Source of the DNA: Corylus avellana | Taxonomy: Eukaryota > Streptophyta > Magnoliopsida > Fagales > Betulaceae | Direction: 5' to 3' | Assembly (NCBI RefSeq): GCF_901000735.1 | Contig: NC_081547.1 | Location: 27,825,382 to 27,889,381, forward strand | DNA length: 64,000 bases | Part shown: positions 32,861 to 44,719 of the stretch, in pieces | How the letters are laid out: each line of letters starts with the position of its first letter | How positions within the stretch are numbered: the stretch's first letter is position 1 | The notes under the pieces: generated by a model | The model's input: the letters and a program-made list of their open reading frames with translations, nothing else | What the model was told of the DNA's origin: nothing | Database searches by the model: none | Program-made: the position numbers and the translations under genes

Positions 32861-35800
32861 TCAAGAGCACCACTCTCTAGCATTCTGGAACATTCTCAAC
32901 CATGGACTAGGACCTTTTTTGTCCACATTCCATTGCTTCGGGTACCAGGGAAACTGCCACATCAAGAAGCAACGCTCCGGATGAGGCATCATGGCAAGAT
33001 GCCTCCCATCTGGAGAACAAATCGCTGCAACCCCAAAAGGAGAGCCATTCAAATTGAAAGGGTAAGTTTCCGTCACACTCCCATCATCATCACAATATCT
33101 TAGTGGGGCCAAGTCTTTGTGAAGCACATGATCCAAAACGCCATCATCAGGGAAGAATGCTCTTCCCTCACCATGAGCAGCCCAAACACCCAATGTACTA
33201 CCCTCCATTCCTTTGAACATTATAGCAGGTGAGTCCTTTATTGACACACTTGTGAAGCGACATTCAAAACGTCCTGATTCATTGTGAATGAACCTTGGCT
33301 GTGATGAATCCCCACCAGCACCAAGCACACCACCAACCTGAGGACCTGGGACCCACCCCAACAAAGCCATGAGTTGACACCCATTGCAAATGCCAAGACT
33401 GAAGGTATCTAGCCGCTTGTAAAACTCCTGAAATTGATTTAGGAGGGGCTGATTGAATCGTATTGAAGCAGACCAACCTTTTGCAGAATCAAGCACATCA
33501 GCATAGCTAAAACCTCCAACAAACACAATTCCACGGAACTCCTGCAGCGAAATGGTTCCTTTAAGCAGGTCAGACATTGTAACATCCCATGGTTCAAAAC
33601 CAGCAGCATAAAACGCTGCAGACATTTCTCTGTCTCCATTGCTGCCTTCTTCTCGGATCACAGCTACTCTTGGTTTTGAAGTTGCATTCATATATTTCGT
33701 GTCTGTGAAGCTAGGAGAGAAGGACAATTCCCATGAAGGTTCATGCCTAAATTTCATTCCTTCTTTCTCTAATTCTACACAAGAGGGCAATCTTTGGAAC
33801 TTTTCCAGCTGAAAACTGGTATCCTCCCACATGTCCCTAAGCAGAGAAGTTTTCTCATTCAAATGAGTTACACCATCAATCTTTAGCTCTATTGAGGAAG
33901 TGGTAGTTATTTTTCCAATGATCTCAGAAGAAACACCAAAACTGCTAAGCTTTCCTATTACAGAGTCCAAGTTCTTCTTGCTTACCTCAAGAATCAGACC
34001 AAGTTCTTCTGCAAAAAGTGTTTGTAAGAGGCTCTTCCCATTCGAAGTCAAGTCCAAAATGATACCATAATTTCCAGCAAATGCCATCTCCAAGGCACAA
34101 ACCAATATACCCCCATCACTGATGTCATGACCGGCAGAGATCAATTCATCTGCAATAAGGTCCTGAATGCCCTCAAAAGCTCTTTTAAGGTAAGGAACAT
34201 CCTCGAGATCAGGACATTCATCCCCAACTTGGTCAAAAACCTGAGCAAGAGCAGATCCACCTAGCCGCCGCTTTCCCTTTGCCAAATCAATGTGTAACAG
34301 AACACCATCATCTCCTAGCTTCAAATCCGGGGTTACAGTTTTAGTTATGTCAGGACAAGTGACATAGACACTGATCACAAGATTCCCGGGAGCTTTTACC
34401 ACCTCACCTGCAGCATGTGCTGCCATGGAAAGACTGTCCTTACCCCCATCAATAGCAATACCAAGTTCAATCATAGCTTCTGAAAGGGCCGTAGCGGCAT
34501 CATACATGGCTGCTCCTTCCCCGTCAAGCTTGGCAGCATACATCCAATTTCCACTTGCTTTAACATCAGAAAGAGAAGTGACCTTCGCCCAAACAAGATT
34601 TGTGAGTGCTTCTCCAACAGCCAACCTTGCCATTGCTTTTGGATCCAGCAGACCTTTAACTGGTTGCTCCCCAATGGCACATGCACCTCCAGTCAAATCA
34701 GTATAAGTCTGAGCAATGACTGCAACATCAGAAAGAGTAATTTGCAAGGGACCAACAGTTTGCTGCTGTGCCACAAGACCAGTTACACATCTATCCACTT
34801 TAGTTGTCAAGAAACGTTTTGAACAGACAGATGGTAGTCTCAGTACCCTCTTCAAAGAATCCATCACTGTGATCCCAGGAGCAATATCAAGGGGCTCTCG
34901 TGCATGAACCACACGGCGGAACTCAAAGGATTTCTGAGGCATGTCACCGAGTACTTTCTCGAGCTCAAGATCCACAGCAGGAGGAGGAAGGGCTCCGCTT
35001 GAACCGCATTTTTCAATAGCTAAGCTATCAACTAAAACAATACGTCCCTCACCGTTTATTGTTCCAATAACAGCCATTGAAACCCTTTCTCTATCACAGA
35101 TTGATTTTAACAGGTTGTGGCTTTCGGGTTTCACCAAGATTGCATCTTGCTCCTGATATTCTGCACCCCAAATCTCTAAAACAGACATCGTGTGGTCACC
35201 AACTACAATTGCCCTGATATCAATCTCAGCACCCTTCGGGTATATAATTTCCTTAACTACATTACAGTTCCCACCAGCCCCCTGGTCATGAATGCTGATA
35301 ATCGGGTTATTCTCCCCCATTTCAATGCAGGAACGAACCACGCGGTACAATTTTTGCGCCATCTCAGCATCTCCACGCTGCACAGCATTGAAATCAAGCT
35401 CTGCATCATTCTGGCCACTAACCATGCTCGATGCTGCCCCTCCTCCCATTCCAATACGATATGCAGGTCCACCAATCTTTACAACCAACATTCCAATGTC
35501 AGGCTCTCCTTTAACTATATGGGTATGATCAATCTGCCCAATACCTCCACTAAACATTATTGGCTTCAACCATTCCCGCCTCTCCCCACTTGGAAGTCTC
35601 ATTCCAAAAGTTCTAGTGTAGCCCTGAATCAAGGGTTCTCCAAATTTGTTCCCATAGTCAGATGCACCATTACTAGCATCTATCAGGATCTGCAAAGGTG
35701 ATGCCAAGTTTGACGGGTATGTGAACGAGGGATCTTCCCATGGAGCATAAGAACCCTCTATATTGAGATTCCCGACACAATAACCAGCTGTGGCAGCAAC

Positions 35801-37347
35801 CACAAAAGACCCCTTTCCAGTCGCATGGGTATCCCTTATGCGACCTCCTGCACCTGTCTCTGCACCAGGGTAAGGTGCCACTGCACATGGAAAATTATGT
35901 GTCTCAGCTGTAAACAGAATATCAAGGTCACGAGCAGCTGTCTCTATCGGACATGTTGAACCAGGCTTAACAGGTCGCAATTGCTTCACAGGGAAGCCCT
36001 TTATAGCACTGGAGTTGTCCTTGAATCCAATAACAGAATTATTTGGGTTTGCCTGCAAAGTGCTCTTCACAATCTGCATGAGAGTCCTATTCATTGATTG
36101 TCCATCAATAATCATCTTTGCAGTAAAAAACCAGTGCCTGCTGTGCTCACTATTGGATTGTGCCATGTCAAACAATTCCACATTTGTTGGATTCCGCTTG
36201 ATTTCCTCCCGAAAGAGACGGGTGTAATACTGTAGATCTTGTTCATCAAATGCCAGGCCCATTTCCTGATTAATTTCCTCCAATGCTTTTCGGCCCTTCT
36301 CCATGACAGGTATATAACGAACTTCTTCAGGAACCATATTGGTCTCAAATGACACGAGCTTCTGAGTATAAACACACTCAGTCATCCGATCATGAACCAT
36401 TGCAGCAAACTCGTTAATCTGATTCTCTTGCAACGCACCCTGACTATACAACAAGTACCTCCTTGACCGTTCCATACGGGTCACCTCTGTCAACCCACAT
36501 GCTCGGCAAATTGATACAGCATTAGAAGACCAAGCTGTTGTAAAAGATAGCCGAGGCCCGACCTCAACTATAACCGAATTCAACCCCTGCTGCTTCTTCT
36601 TCTCAAGAAAGCTCTCCGTACCCAAATGCTCGGGCTCATAAGTCTCCTGAAGGAGCCACTTAAGGACAGGAATCTTTTCACTCGAAAGCCCTGAATCAAG
36701 CCCAATATTGAAGCACTGTTCGGTTCTCAAACTGACAATCTGATTCGAGACTTTGCTTTGAACAGACTTCAAAAGTTCAGCGGTTGCACCTTCCTGGAGC
36801 AGCGGCAGCCGGTAAAAATGGATAACTTCCTCAGCAGGCTTGTCAAGCAAGTTTGATTGCTCATCTACTGTACTGCTCACAACACCAGAAACAATAGCCC
36901 TGGGCTTTGCTTGAACATGACATCTCAATGAGACACTTTCTCTATTGGACATACCCAGCCTTGAAACTTGTCGACGCAGTGTACCCCATAATAAACGACT
37001 TCTCTGACTGTGAAAATTTCTACGCAAAAACAGATTTTGCCTACTTGTACCCTGTAATATAAATCAAGCCAAAAACACATCTGTATCAGATTTGCCAGCT
37101 TAGGCCACAGCCCAGAAAGACAACCAATATGCACCAAAAAGAAAGAAACGTTACAACTTCACTTGCTTGATTAGACACCAAAGAAAATGTGTAGCGAACA
37201 TAGAATAGGACAAAATTCACATTTTTGGTACCCATCCCATCAAGAAATTCTCAATTCTTTGGTATTTTTTCCCACAAAATTTACAGAGTGGTAATGAAAA
37301 CATACCTGCAAGAATTCGACCGCTGTGATTTCCCGAACACCAGCCAT
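32861..37347 (-). CDS. Phosphoribosylformylglycinamidine (FGAM) synthase, organellar, complete
   Basis: Catalyses the fourth step of de novo purine synthesis: FGAR + Gln + ATP to FGAM, in plastids and mitochondria. Two coding exons: a 42-base first exon 37347-37306 (MAGVREITAVEFLQ) and one 4.2-kb exon 37051-32861, total 1410 residues, the usual length for plant/eukaryotic PurL. The joined start FLQGTSRQ aligns with the Arabidopsis leader (FLNGSNRQ as I recall it), which supports the small exon. In order: transit peptide, PurS-like region, two AIRS-type synthetase halves (for example AETHNFPCAVAPYPGAETG, HDQGAGGN, GGKDSLSMA, SAGHDISDGG) and a C-terminal class I glutaminase with GICNGCQ (nucleophile Cys 1236) and PHPER. 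A 5'-UTR intron is likely at 37609-37366. No breaks. Confidence 0.97.
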
Positions 37348-37365
37348 TCCCTCAGACAGTCAGGC

Positions 37366-37609
37366 CTGAACTAATAACACATAGGGAATAATAAGAAAAA
37401 GTTACTCTTTGCACAGATCAATAATTCAACACTTCCCCAAGAAAAACTTCCACCGAAAACAAAAATCCCATAAATCCTCCCGCTTAAAGAAAAAACGACG
37501 CTATAACTCAATCATACCAGCATATGATTATCAATTCAACTAGAATAAGTCCCAATCCTTCACTGATCAGATACGAGGTAACAACAAGAATACGAGAGAA
37601 AGAGACTAC
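37366..37609 (-). other. Putative 5'-UTR intron of FGAM synthase
   Basis: On the minus strand cgctcaaaag/gtagtctct at 37609 is a good donor, and attagttcag/gcctgactg at 37366 a good acceptor 18 bases upstream of the ATG. The exon above it (from ~37680) is GC-richer than the surroundings. Inferred from splice motifs only. Confidence 0.55.
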
Positions 37610-37739
37610 CTTTTGAGCGAATCGCCGGCAACGAGAGACGGTGTCGAGCTAGGGTTTTAGTCTGAAATAAACCCTACACTTCGTCCCGGGTTGAGAGCGA
37701 GAGGCCGAGTGTGTCTGCTCCGCTTTTCTTTTTATTTTT

Positions 37740-38404
37740 ATTTTTTCTCCCGGACGACTCGAACTGGGATTTTCTTTTTGCTTTTTTTAATGTTTTAAGG
37801 CGCACGTGTACTCTAACACGAACTAGACTGCACTAGTACTACGTATCACATATGTATGTTGAACAAATATGCTACCTTCCATTTTGGGGAGAAGGATTCT
37901 TTTCATTTCATTTTAAGATTCGGTTTACATATTATTATTTTAATAACAGTATGTATATTGCAGTGTAAGCAACTGTTAAGATTAAATTTTAAAGTTGACT
38001 TATTTTTAAAAACTTTTAATAAGAGAGAGAAAATGAATAAAGATTTTAAGATATTCAATCTTGATTGTTGTTTAAATTACAGCATACTAACGGCATGTAA
38101 GCCAGATCCTCATTTGAAATGGAGGAGATCTATTTAGTTGAAAAGAGAGCATTTTTGTCCAAATGAGAAACATAGAGCCCCAAAACGACAAAATTACCCT
38201 CTAAAAACAACTAATTTGTTTATCTCCATTTCATTGAAATGGAGAGGATCCAAGTCCCCATTTTGGTCTACATGCTGTCTTTTTACAAAAAAAAAAAAAA
38301 ATCAATTATTAGATTTGTGGGACAAATTTAATGGTTTATTTGAAAAAAAAAAAAAATTGTAAGGAAATGGCCAGTAGATAAATTAAAAATGTAAAAAGAA
38401 CATT

Positions 38405-38436
<32 letters not shown>

Positions 38437-39640
38437 GGGGTATAGATTAGAAGAGTTACATATTGTTGAATTATGATTTTAAGGGTATTCAAATCCAGCC
38501 GGAATGAAAAATTGAGTGAAAAATCATCCACATCCAACTAACTATTAAATAAATTAAAAAAAAAAATTGATGAATTGTGAAAAAAAAAATTTCTATATGA
38601 AGGGTCTACTAATAGAGTGTATATATTATAAGCGAAAAGTCAGTCTATTTTTCTACTTTTTTTTAATAAAGTACACTACACATCATCATGCTCATTGGGC
38701 TTTCTCAGTCCCCAACTGTCTATTTTTCTACTTTTTTTTTTTAATAAAGTACACTACACATCATCATTGCTCCTTGGGCTTTCTCAATCCCCAAACATTT
38801 AAAAAAAAAAAAAAAATTATTTCTACCTAGGCTGACAAAATTTAAAAAAAAAAACTCCCTTAAATATGAAGGGTTAATTTTAGTGTCTATTTGGACACAA
38901 GAGCCCCCTATTATTCAACTAACAAATTTTACTTCCAACACTTCCACTTTTTTATATCGCATCAATAATCTTTTATTACTATTTAAGTAAAAAAATCAAT
39001 GCAAAACAATTTTTTTTCTCATATCAATCAATTCTCGCATTTGCAAATATTAATTTTTGCCATCCGCATATGCAGATAGCATATACAGATGATTATTATC
39101 AGCCCGCATTTTCACTCCGATTAGCCTGGTTCTTTTAGTGGGGACTTGGTCCTTTCTCTATAAGCGCTTTATTTTTTTATTTTCTCCCCATAATTTTCTC
39201 TCTAGAGTAGCTTTGGTAAAGGTACTGATACACGTAAGTTGGATTTTTTTTTTTTTTTTTTTTCATATGCAGGGGTGACTATTATGTATGTAATGGTTGA
39301 CAATGGTCTTCTGCTTGAATTTTTATACTTTTTAGTGCCATTATTTTATGCTCCTTTTTTTTTTTTTTTTTTTATTGAATATTGTTATGGTTATACAAAT
39401 AAAAACAAGCTTATGCGCAAATGTGTGGCTGAAGAGGAGCCGATCCCTTATTTTCATAAGGGTAAAATTGTAATTTTAATTTTTATAACTATTCTACCCT
39501 CTCTCTCCCAATCCACTTGGCATGGCCTCTTAAAGTTATATGACAGGTTGAGTCAATTATGTCGAGAATTCACTTTCAAGTTATTATAGTGATGTCCAAG
39601 TCAAGAAAGCCGAAGGATACCTTTTGTTTTGTTTTTTTGG
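37740..39640. other. Intergenic region upstream of FGAM synthase
   Basis: No gene recognised. Contains a TA/TG microsatellite at 38404-38436, many A- and T-runs, a short palindrome ctccatttcattgaaatggag near 38225, and the 75-bp direct duplication listed separately. Confidence 0.5.
38644..38797. repeat. Direct duplication, 75-bp period, two copies
   Basis: tctatttttctac…aataaagtacactacacatcat…gggctttctca at 38644-38718 repeats at 38719-38797 with a longer T-run and a few substitutions. Confidence 0.85.
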
Positions 39641-40329
39641 ATGAGCACGTACTACATTGTAGCTAGGGGGGATGTTCCGACTTCTAACACATGCAGAGTC
39701 GCAGTCTTTCCAAAACCCAAGAAATCATGACCCTGACATTTTCTTTTGACCCCAAAAACCAAACCAAAGTTGGGGAAGAGAGCAGCACACCTTGGAGAGC
39801 ACGGCCGAATCATTTTTCTCAGAGCTACAGCAAAAACTAAAGCAAAAGCACAATCAACAGCTTTATGCCATAGCTGTTGAACACCTGGAAACTCTTCACA
39901 ACTCAAAAGAGATGACTCCAAAATCTAAGTGGAATCACATTCTTCCTCTCCCGTCATAATTCCAACAAGTTTGAACTGTTACCAACATCTGAGACTTCAT
40001 CTCTGAGGACTATATAATGTCAGAAAATTTCAAGAAGGGATATATATATATTTCCCAATTGGCCCGAAGAGACAGAATAAATCATTTTAGGTCAAGAAGA
40101 AGAGACCTTCATAGGCAATGTCATAAACAACATACATTTTAACAACTCCAATATACTTATTGCTCAAGAAGCACAGTCCACGTGTTGAATTACCACTTAT
40201 CATAAAAATTTAAGCTAATAATTCAATAATCCAAGCTATACTCTACCACAAGTTACAATCTTATATTTTTTTACTTTCAAATGTACACCAAAATCAAGAT
40301 TGAAGCATGTCTGGACTATTTTAATTAAA

Positions 40330-40405
40330 ACGAAGGACAAATTGTAAAGTCAAGATTCGAACTCATGATCTCGGCTTGAATAACATGTTAAATCACTACT
40401 TATTC
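40330..40405 (-). mobile_element. TRIM-like retroelement remnant (minus)
   Basis: Read on the minus strand: tttggaataagtagtgattt aaca, then a diverged primer-binding-like stretch and gagttcgaatcttgac. This matches the LTR end plus internal start of the remnant at 41690-41910, in opposite orientation. It is too short to define ends. Confidence 0.4.
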
Positions 40406-41689
40406 CAAACATCAATATATATTCTTCAGTAACACAAACCAAATTTCCTCTAGATCAATTACAGGAAATTTTCTATAATGTGTTAAAGCAGAAAGGTATG
40501 TGTGTGGTGCATGCAAGTTGATTTATTAGATATGGGAATTTTCATCCATACAATACTATGTGCCACACAAGGAGCTATCTAGAACTAAAGATAATCACTA
40601 CGTTTTGACACCTGCATGCATTTTTTCAATCACTACCAATACCTTGGCAACTTGTCATATACCAGCTTCAACCACCTTAGACCAAAAGAAGAGAAGGGAA
40701 GGCGAAAAGATACAAACAAAACATCACATGTGACTTGTCAAACATATACAAAACCTACAATGATGACCTGTCTTTGTGGGCAAGTTGCACTTACTTCTCT
40801 TTCCAAAGAGAGGTGGATAAGTTCAACCCAATGTAGGTGGAGATAGGGGGGTTAAAAGTTGTATATATCCCAATAGTAAGCAATATATGTACATTGGGTA
40901 ATGGATAATATAATGACATACTATTCTTAAGCATAACAATAATCATGTTTGCAATAAAATGGTTTTAAATTTCATATGATGTTCTTTTATGCCTCGCACT
41001 TTCTTTGACTATTTAACTTTAATATTCGATTAGATAAGAAATGAATACCATTCTTCATGAATTATCATAACTTTACTAAAATTAAAGGAACATTAATATT
41101 AATAGCTAATAGAAGTATAAAATTCTTGTATTAATGGCTCATGGGGCTATATAAACTAGCAATCTTAAGCTCTTTACCTATAAGTAACCATCATATATGA
41201 CAATGGCTATAAAACATTACCATGCCAGTTAGCACACTATATAATATTCATTATGATACGGCAGAAGAGGTATTCATTTTTTATATTCCCCTTCAAATTT
41301 AACTATCATTATAAATTTGTAGAAATCTTCTACTGAAAAATAGCAATAGTGGTTTTCAGAGTTTGTGAAACAGGAAACTTGGAAGAAAGTCCTCAGACTG
41401 CATCAAAAACTACTTGAAGTGAAAGAACTCCATTGAAGCTTAAAAATATATTGTAATATGGTCAAATTCCCTTTACCATTCGGAATTTGTTTAACAAGTG
41501 AACTAACAATCAAGTGATAAGTAAAGATACCAGGGAAATGAACTTGGCTATCCGCCTATCCCCATTAGGTCAATTTTGCTTCAACAAAATAAACTAAAAT
41601 GCCATATGCATTTGCAAAAGTTGCCCAATATTTTTTCATTCAAAAGAAACCACTCCCACACGTAGAAGGATAGACAGTTAAACATCCAC

Positions 41690-41910
41690 TTCTCCCAAAA
41701 GTTTTTGAAATAAGTGGAGATTTAGCCTGATATCAGAACAAAGGTGTCGAGTTAGAACCTTGTTTTTGTCATTTACCTCTCATTTCAATCTAATATTTTA
41801 TGTGTTAGGCCTTAGTAAGTAAAAAAAAATTTAAACCCACACATGAAAGAGTGTTAAAATATTAATTAAACTTATCATTTTTAATCGGTTTAAACTTTTA
41901 AAATAACTCA
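41690..41910 (+). mobile_element. TRIM-like retroelement remnant (plus)
   Basis: An LTR-end-like piece (agtttttgaaataagtggag…), then tgatatcagaac, which resembles the initiator-tRNA-Met primer-binding site tggtatcagagc, about 115 bp of non-coding internal sequence, and a second LTR-like start tgttaaaatattaattaaac leading to ggtttaaacttttaaaataa, which repeats the first piece. A short non-coding internal region between LTRs is the TRIM layout. Confidence 0.5.
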
Positions 41911-42250
41911 TAATCTATATAATACACATGGAATACCGTGGTCAAGGATTGTTGTACGGCATCCATGACCCAATACCCCCCAACTACAAGAAGTTAAACA
42001 GCAAAAAGAAACCTAACCTATAGTAGCCCTTATTGCAAACTGTATAAAATTTGGTTATCCACCCTGTGCTTTTATATACTTCATAAAATAACTCCGTACA
42101 ACTACCACTCGTAAACCGTCACCGAATAGTCAAGTTGCTTTGTGTTGTCAGACATGGCCCCTAGCATCCCCAAAAGGAACAAGTATAACAAGTGTAAAGT
42201 ACTCAAAAGAACTTGTACTCAGCCAAACCCTTCTGGGAATTATAAATGAC

Positions 42251-42281
<31 letters not shown>

Positions 42282-42769
42282 ATAGCTCTAGAAAGTGTTC
42301 AGTCATTGTACTACAGCCCAAAGTGATAAGAGGCTTTCAGCAGCATCATTTCTCCGTGAAAAACAAAACATAATCAAGTAAATGCAAGAGCACAATCTGG
42401 GTTCCATCTAAAATTTAAAAATAAAAAACATAAAATTTCATTTATTGAAGTGCTTACCAGAAGAAAATTGCTTTCGTAATTTGCAACTCCAAAACTTCAT
42501 TTCTTAACTACGTCTCCTTCACCTACACAATAAAAAACGATTTCTTCCAAAGCAACTTGATTAGAGAGAGAACTAACACATAGCAAAAACCACCGAGAAA
42601 CTGATCAGATTCATTTTCGCCCGGGACTCAGGAGACAGATTCACAAGCAAAAGATATAAACAAAAAACATAAATAAAAATAAAAAGTCCTACCTTCCTTG
42701 CTATGCTTACAAGAATATGTCAAAACGTTTTGCACAAAAACAAGTCAGCAAAACAAAGCTAACATGAAC

Positions 42770-42807
42770 CCCCCTCTCTCTCCCCCCCTCTCTCTCTCTC
42801 TCTTTCT
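42770..42807. repeat. CT-rich microsatellite just after the AHL stop
   Basis: A CT/C-run stretch ending one or two bases below the AHL stop codon (GA-rich on the mRNA). It lies in the 3' UTR. Confidence 0.8.
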
Positions 42808-42808
42808 C

Positions 42809-43753
42809 TCAGTAAGGAGGAGGGCGAGGAGGAGGAGCCCAAAAAACATCGGGGGGCATCTGACCATTTGGAAGCAAATTTGGAGGTAAATTGTAGAGAG
42901 GCATTGAAGCTGCCGCTTGTTCACCCAAACTCTGGCCGGCTGAATTTACACTGGTCCCCGATTGTTGCTGCACTTGCATCCCCTCCCCAGCCGGCTCATC
43001 CTCAAGCGGCAACCTCTCATACGTGGCATTAGTAAACGTGGCTGCAATAACCATAACCGGCCCCGACGCCACGAGCGCACCGGCGACAGTCCCACCAACA
43101 ACCTGACCCTGGCCGCCAGCTAGATAAACAGTTAGCCCCGTTGTCCCTGGCGGCGATGGGGCAGGCAAGAAGGCACCCGATAGAGACAAAAGCTCAAATC
43201 TTCCTTGAAGCGTGATGACTCCGCCCGGGGCCGCAGGTTGTCGAAGGGTAACATTGGTTACAATGCCACTGCCGCTGAGAACCGAAACCCCCCTATGCCG
43301 CCTGTTGGCGAACGTGGCAATACACTCGACAATATCGCTGCCGCTGCTGATTTCCAATACATGGCTTCGGAGAGCATTGGGACTTTCTTTCGTGATCACT
43401 ATTGGAGGCTTTGGCCTGTTCTTAGATCCCGGCGGCCGGCCTCGAGGCCTGCGGCCGCTACTACCAGGCTCGCCGGCTTCTTGGCCTCCGGTGTTGGGGT
43501 CCTCCGATTCCAGATCATTGTCTCGGCCATCTTCGTCTTCAGGGTTTTGCTTCTGTGGGGTGGTGTTGCTGGTGCTGCTATTGGTGGGAGTAGTGTTATT
43601 GTTGTTGTCCAAGAACTCTTGCTCTCTTCTTGGTCCGAGTCGGTTTAGTCCGCCATTGTCGTCGTCTGGGTTTCTCAGGTCAAGCGATAGGGCCGAGGAC
43701 ATGGGGTCCACCCCTCTCATCGCCACATTCCCAGCCCACCATCGATTCGCCAT
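42809..43753 (-). CDS. AT-hook motif nuclear-localised (AHL) protein
   Basis: A nuclear DNA-binding regulator of 314 residues, no intron in the coding region (typical of clade A AHLs). Residues 1-95 are Asn/Thr/acid-rich and start [17 protein letters not shown]. The AT-hook is [17 protein letters not shown] (about 101-117, type I). It is followed by a PPC/DUF296 domain (about 121-250) with GRFELL (184-189), the variant of the GRFEIL motif used for partner binding, and the GGQGQVVGG stretch. The tail is Gln-rich, then proline-rich (PPPRPPPY). AHLs form trimers, bind AT-rich DNA and repress growth or flowering genes. The frame is open above the ATG to a GTG at 43822, but MANRWW at 43753 is a familiar AHL start. 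A TATA-like site at ~44705 suggests a leader of ~0.9 kb. Confidence 0.95.
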   Translation of the reverse strand: MANRWWAGNVAMRGVDPMSSALSLDLRNPDDDNGGLNRLGPRREQEFLDNNNNTTPTNSSTSNTTPQKQNPEDEDGRDNDLESEDPNTGGQEAGEPGSSGRRPRGRPPGSKNRPKPPIVITKESPNALRSHVLEISSGSDIVECIATFANRRHRGVSVLSGSGIVTNVTLRQPAAPGGVITLQGRFELLSLSGAFLPAPSPPGTTGLTVYLAGGQGQVVGGTVAGALVASGPVMVIAATFTNATYERLPLEDEPAGEGMQVQQQSGTSVNSAGQSLGEQAAASMPLYNLPPNLLPNGQMPPDVFWAPPPRPPPY

Positions 43754-44699
43754 TTGTTTGTTCAACTCTTGGAAATTCAGAAAATCAAAGCAAGAAGGGA
43801 AATAAATTCTCTTTGTTACCACTTGTTTTGTATCCCTCTGACTCTGTCTCTGTCACTTTTTTCTCTATTTGCCTTGTTGAATCGAATAATGACAAACACC
43901 CAACAAAGAAAGGTGGCTTGGATGTGTATATCCACCAAACAGAGAGACTTATGGATAAAGATGCTAGCTTCTTCCTCTCCTCGTTCTTTGTTTGTTTGCT
44001 GTTTTTGTAGATTTAAATCTCAACAAAAAGCACCAAATTCAGCAGATACAATCCAAAACCTTATCCCCTTTTCCTCACCCAAACCCAACTAGCTAGCCGC
44101 CTTGCATGAATCAGACACTACACACATGGGCTTCCCTTGTTTTGCATGAAAACCCTAACCAGTACCCACTACAAATTGCAAAAATCAGATCCAGCAAAAA
44201 ACACTAAAACTAATCCACAGAAAACCCACTTCGCCAAAACCCAGGAACACCAAAGATCTAGAACCAATAATTCAAACCAAATAGAAAGAAAGAAGAAGAA
44301 AAAAAACAAAACTTTTCTTGCACTCCATATAATCAGAAAAAAAAAACCTTTTCTTGCATTCCATTTTCGTGAAACCGAAGCTACGTGAGTAGCCAATGCA
44401 TAGCGTAAGCTTTGGTTGTCCTACCTGTATGCTACAGAGCAGATTTGTACGGGGCAGCAAGGGTTTCTGGTCTCTTCTGGTAGGGGTCCTCAAGTATTCT
44501 GAAGGAGCATCTTTAGCAAAAATATGTTTCGCTGCAGCAGTGGGTGTACGTTAAAGACCCTTAGCACTCTCCCTGGCGTACGATAAGGATTTGTGTATCA
44601 CTGTGTCTACTTGTAGCGGTTTTGCAGGGCTAAAGTTTTCTTGTCTCCCTGGTAAACGGTATTGTGTTGTTCAAAGTTTCGAGCTGCAAGTTGGGTGAG

Positions 44700-44708
44700 C
44701 TTTTATAT
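44700..44708 (-). promoter_or_regulatory. Putative TATA box of the AHL gene
   Basis: atataaaag on the minus strand, about 950 bp above the AHL ATG. The sequence between (44.0-44.7 kb) has no other gene and is richer in GC than the flank, consistent with a long leader that may contain an intron. Motif-based only. Confidence 0.4.
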
Positions 44709-44719
44709 TCTACACCCTC

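Larger units (their letters stand above)
39640..42760. other. Intergenic region with retroelement remnants
   Basis: No gene supported. TRIM-like remnants lie near 40330-40405 and 41690-41910 (listed separately). A CT/TG microsatellite is at about 42248-42281. Confidence 0.45.

Noticed and set aside
39239..39589. 116-codon frame beginning in a poly-T (poly-Phe) run
   Set aside because: Low-complexity translation of T-runs, no domain.
39652..39921. 89-codon minus-strand frame
   Set aside because: No family recognised and no gene structure around it.
43205..43805. Long plus-strand frames opposite the AHL gene
   Set aside because: Antisense shadows of the GC-rich AHL coding sequence.
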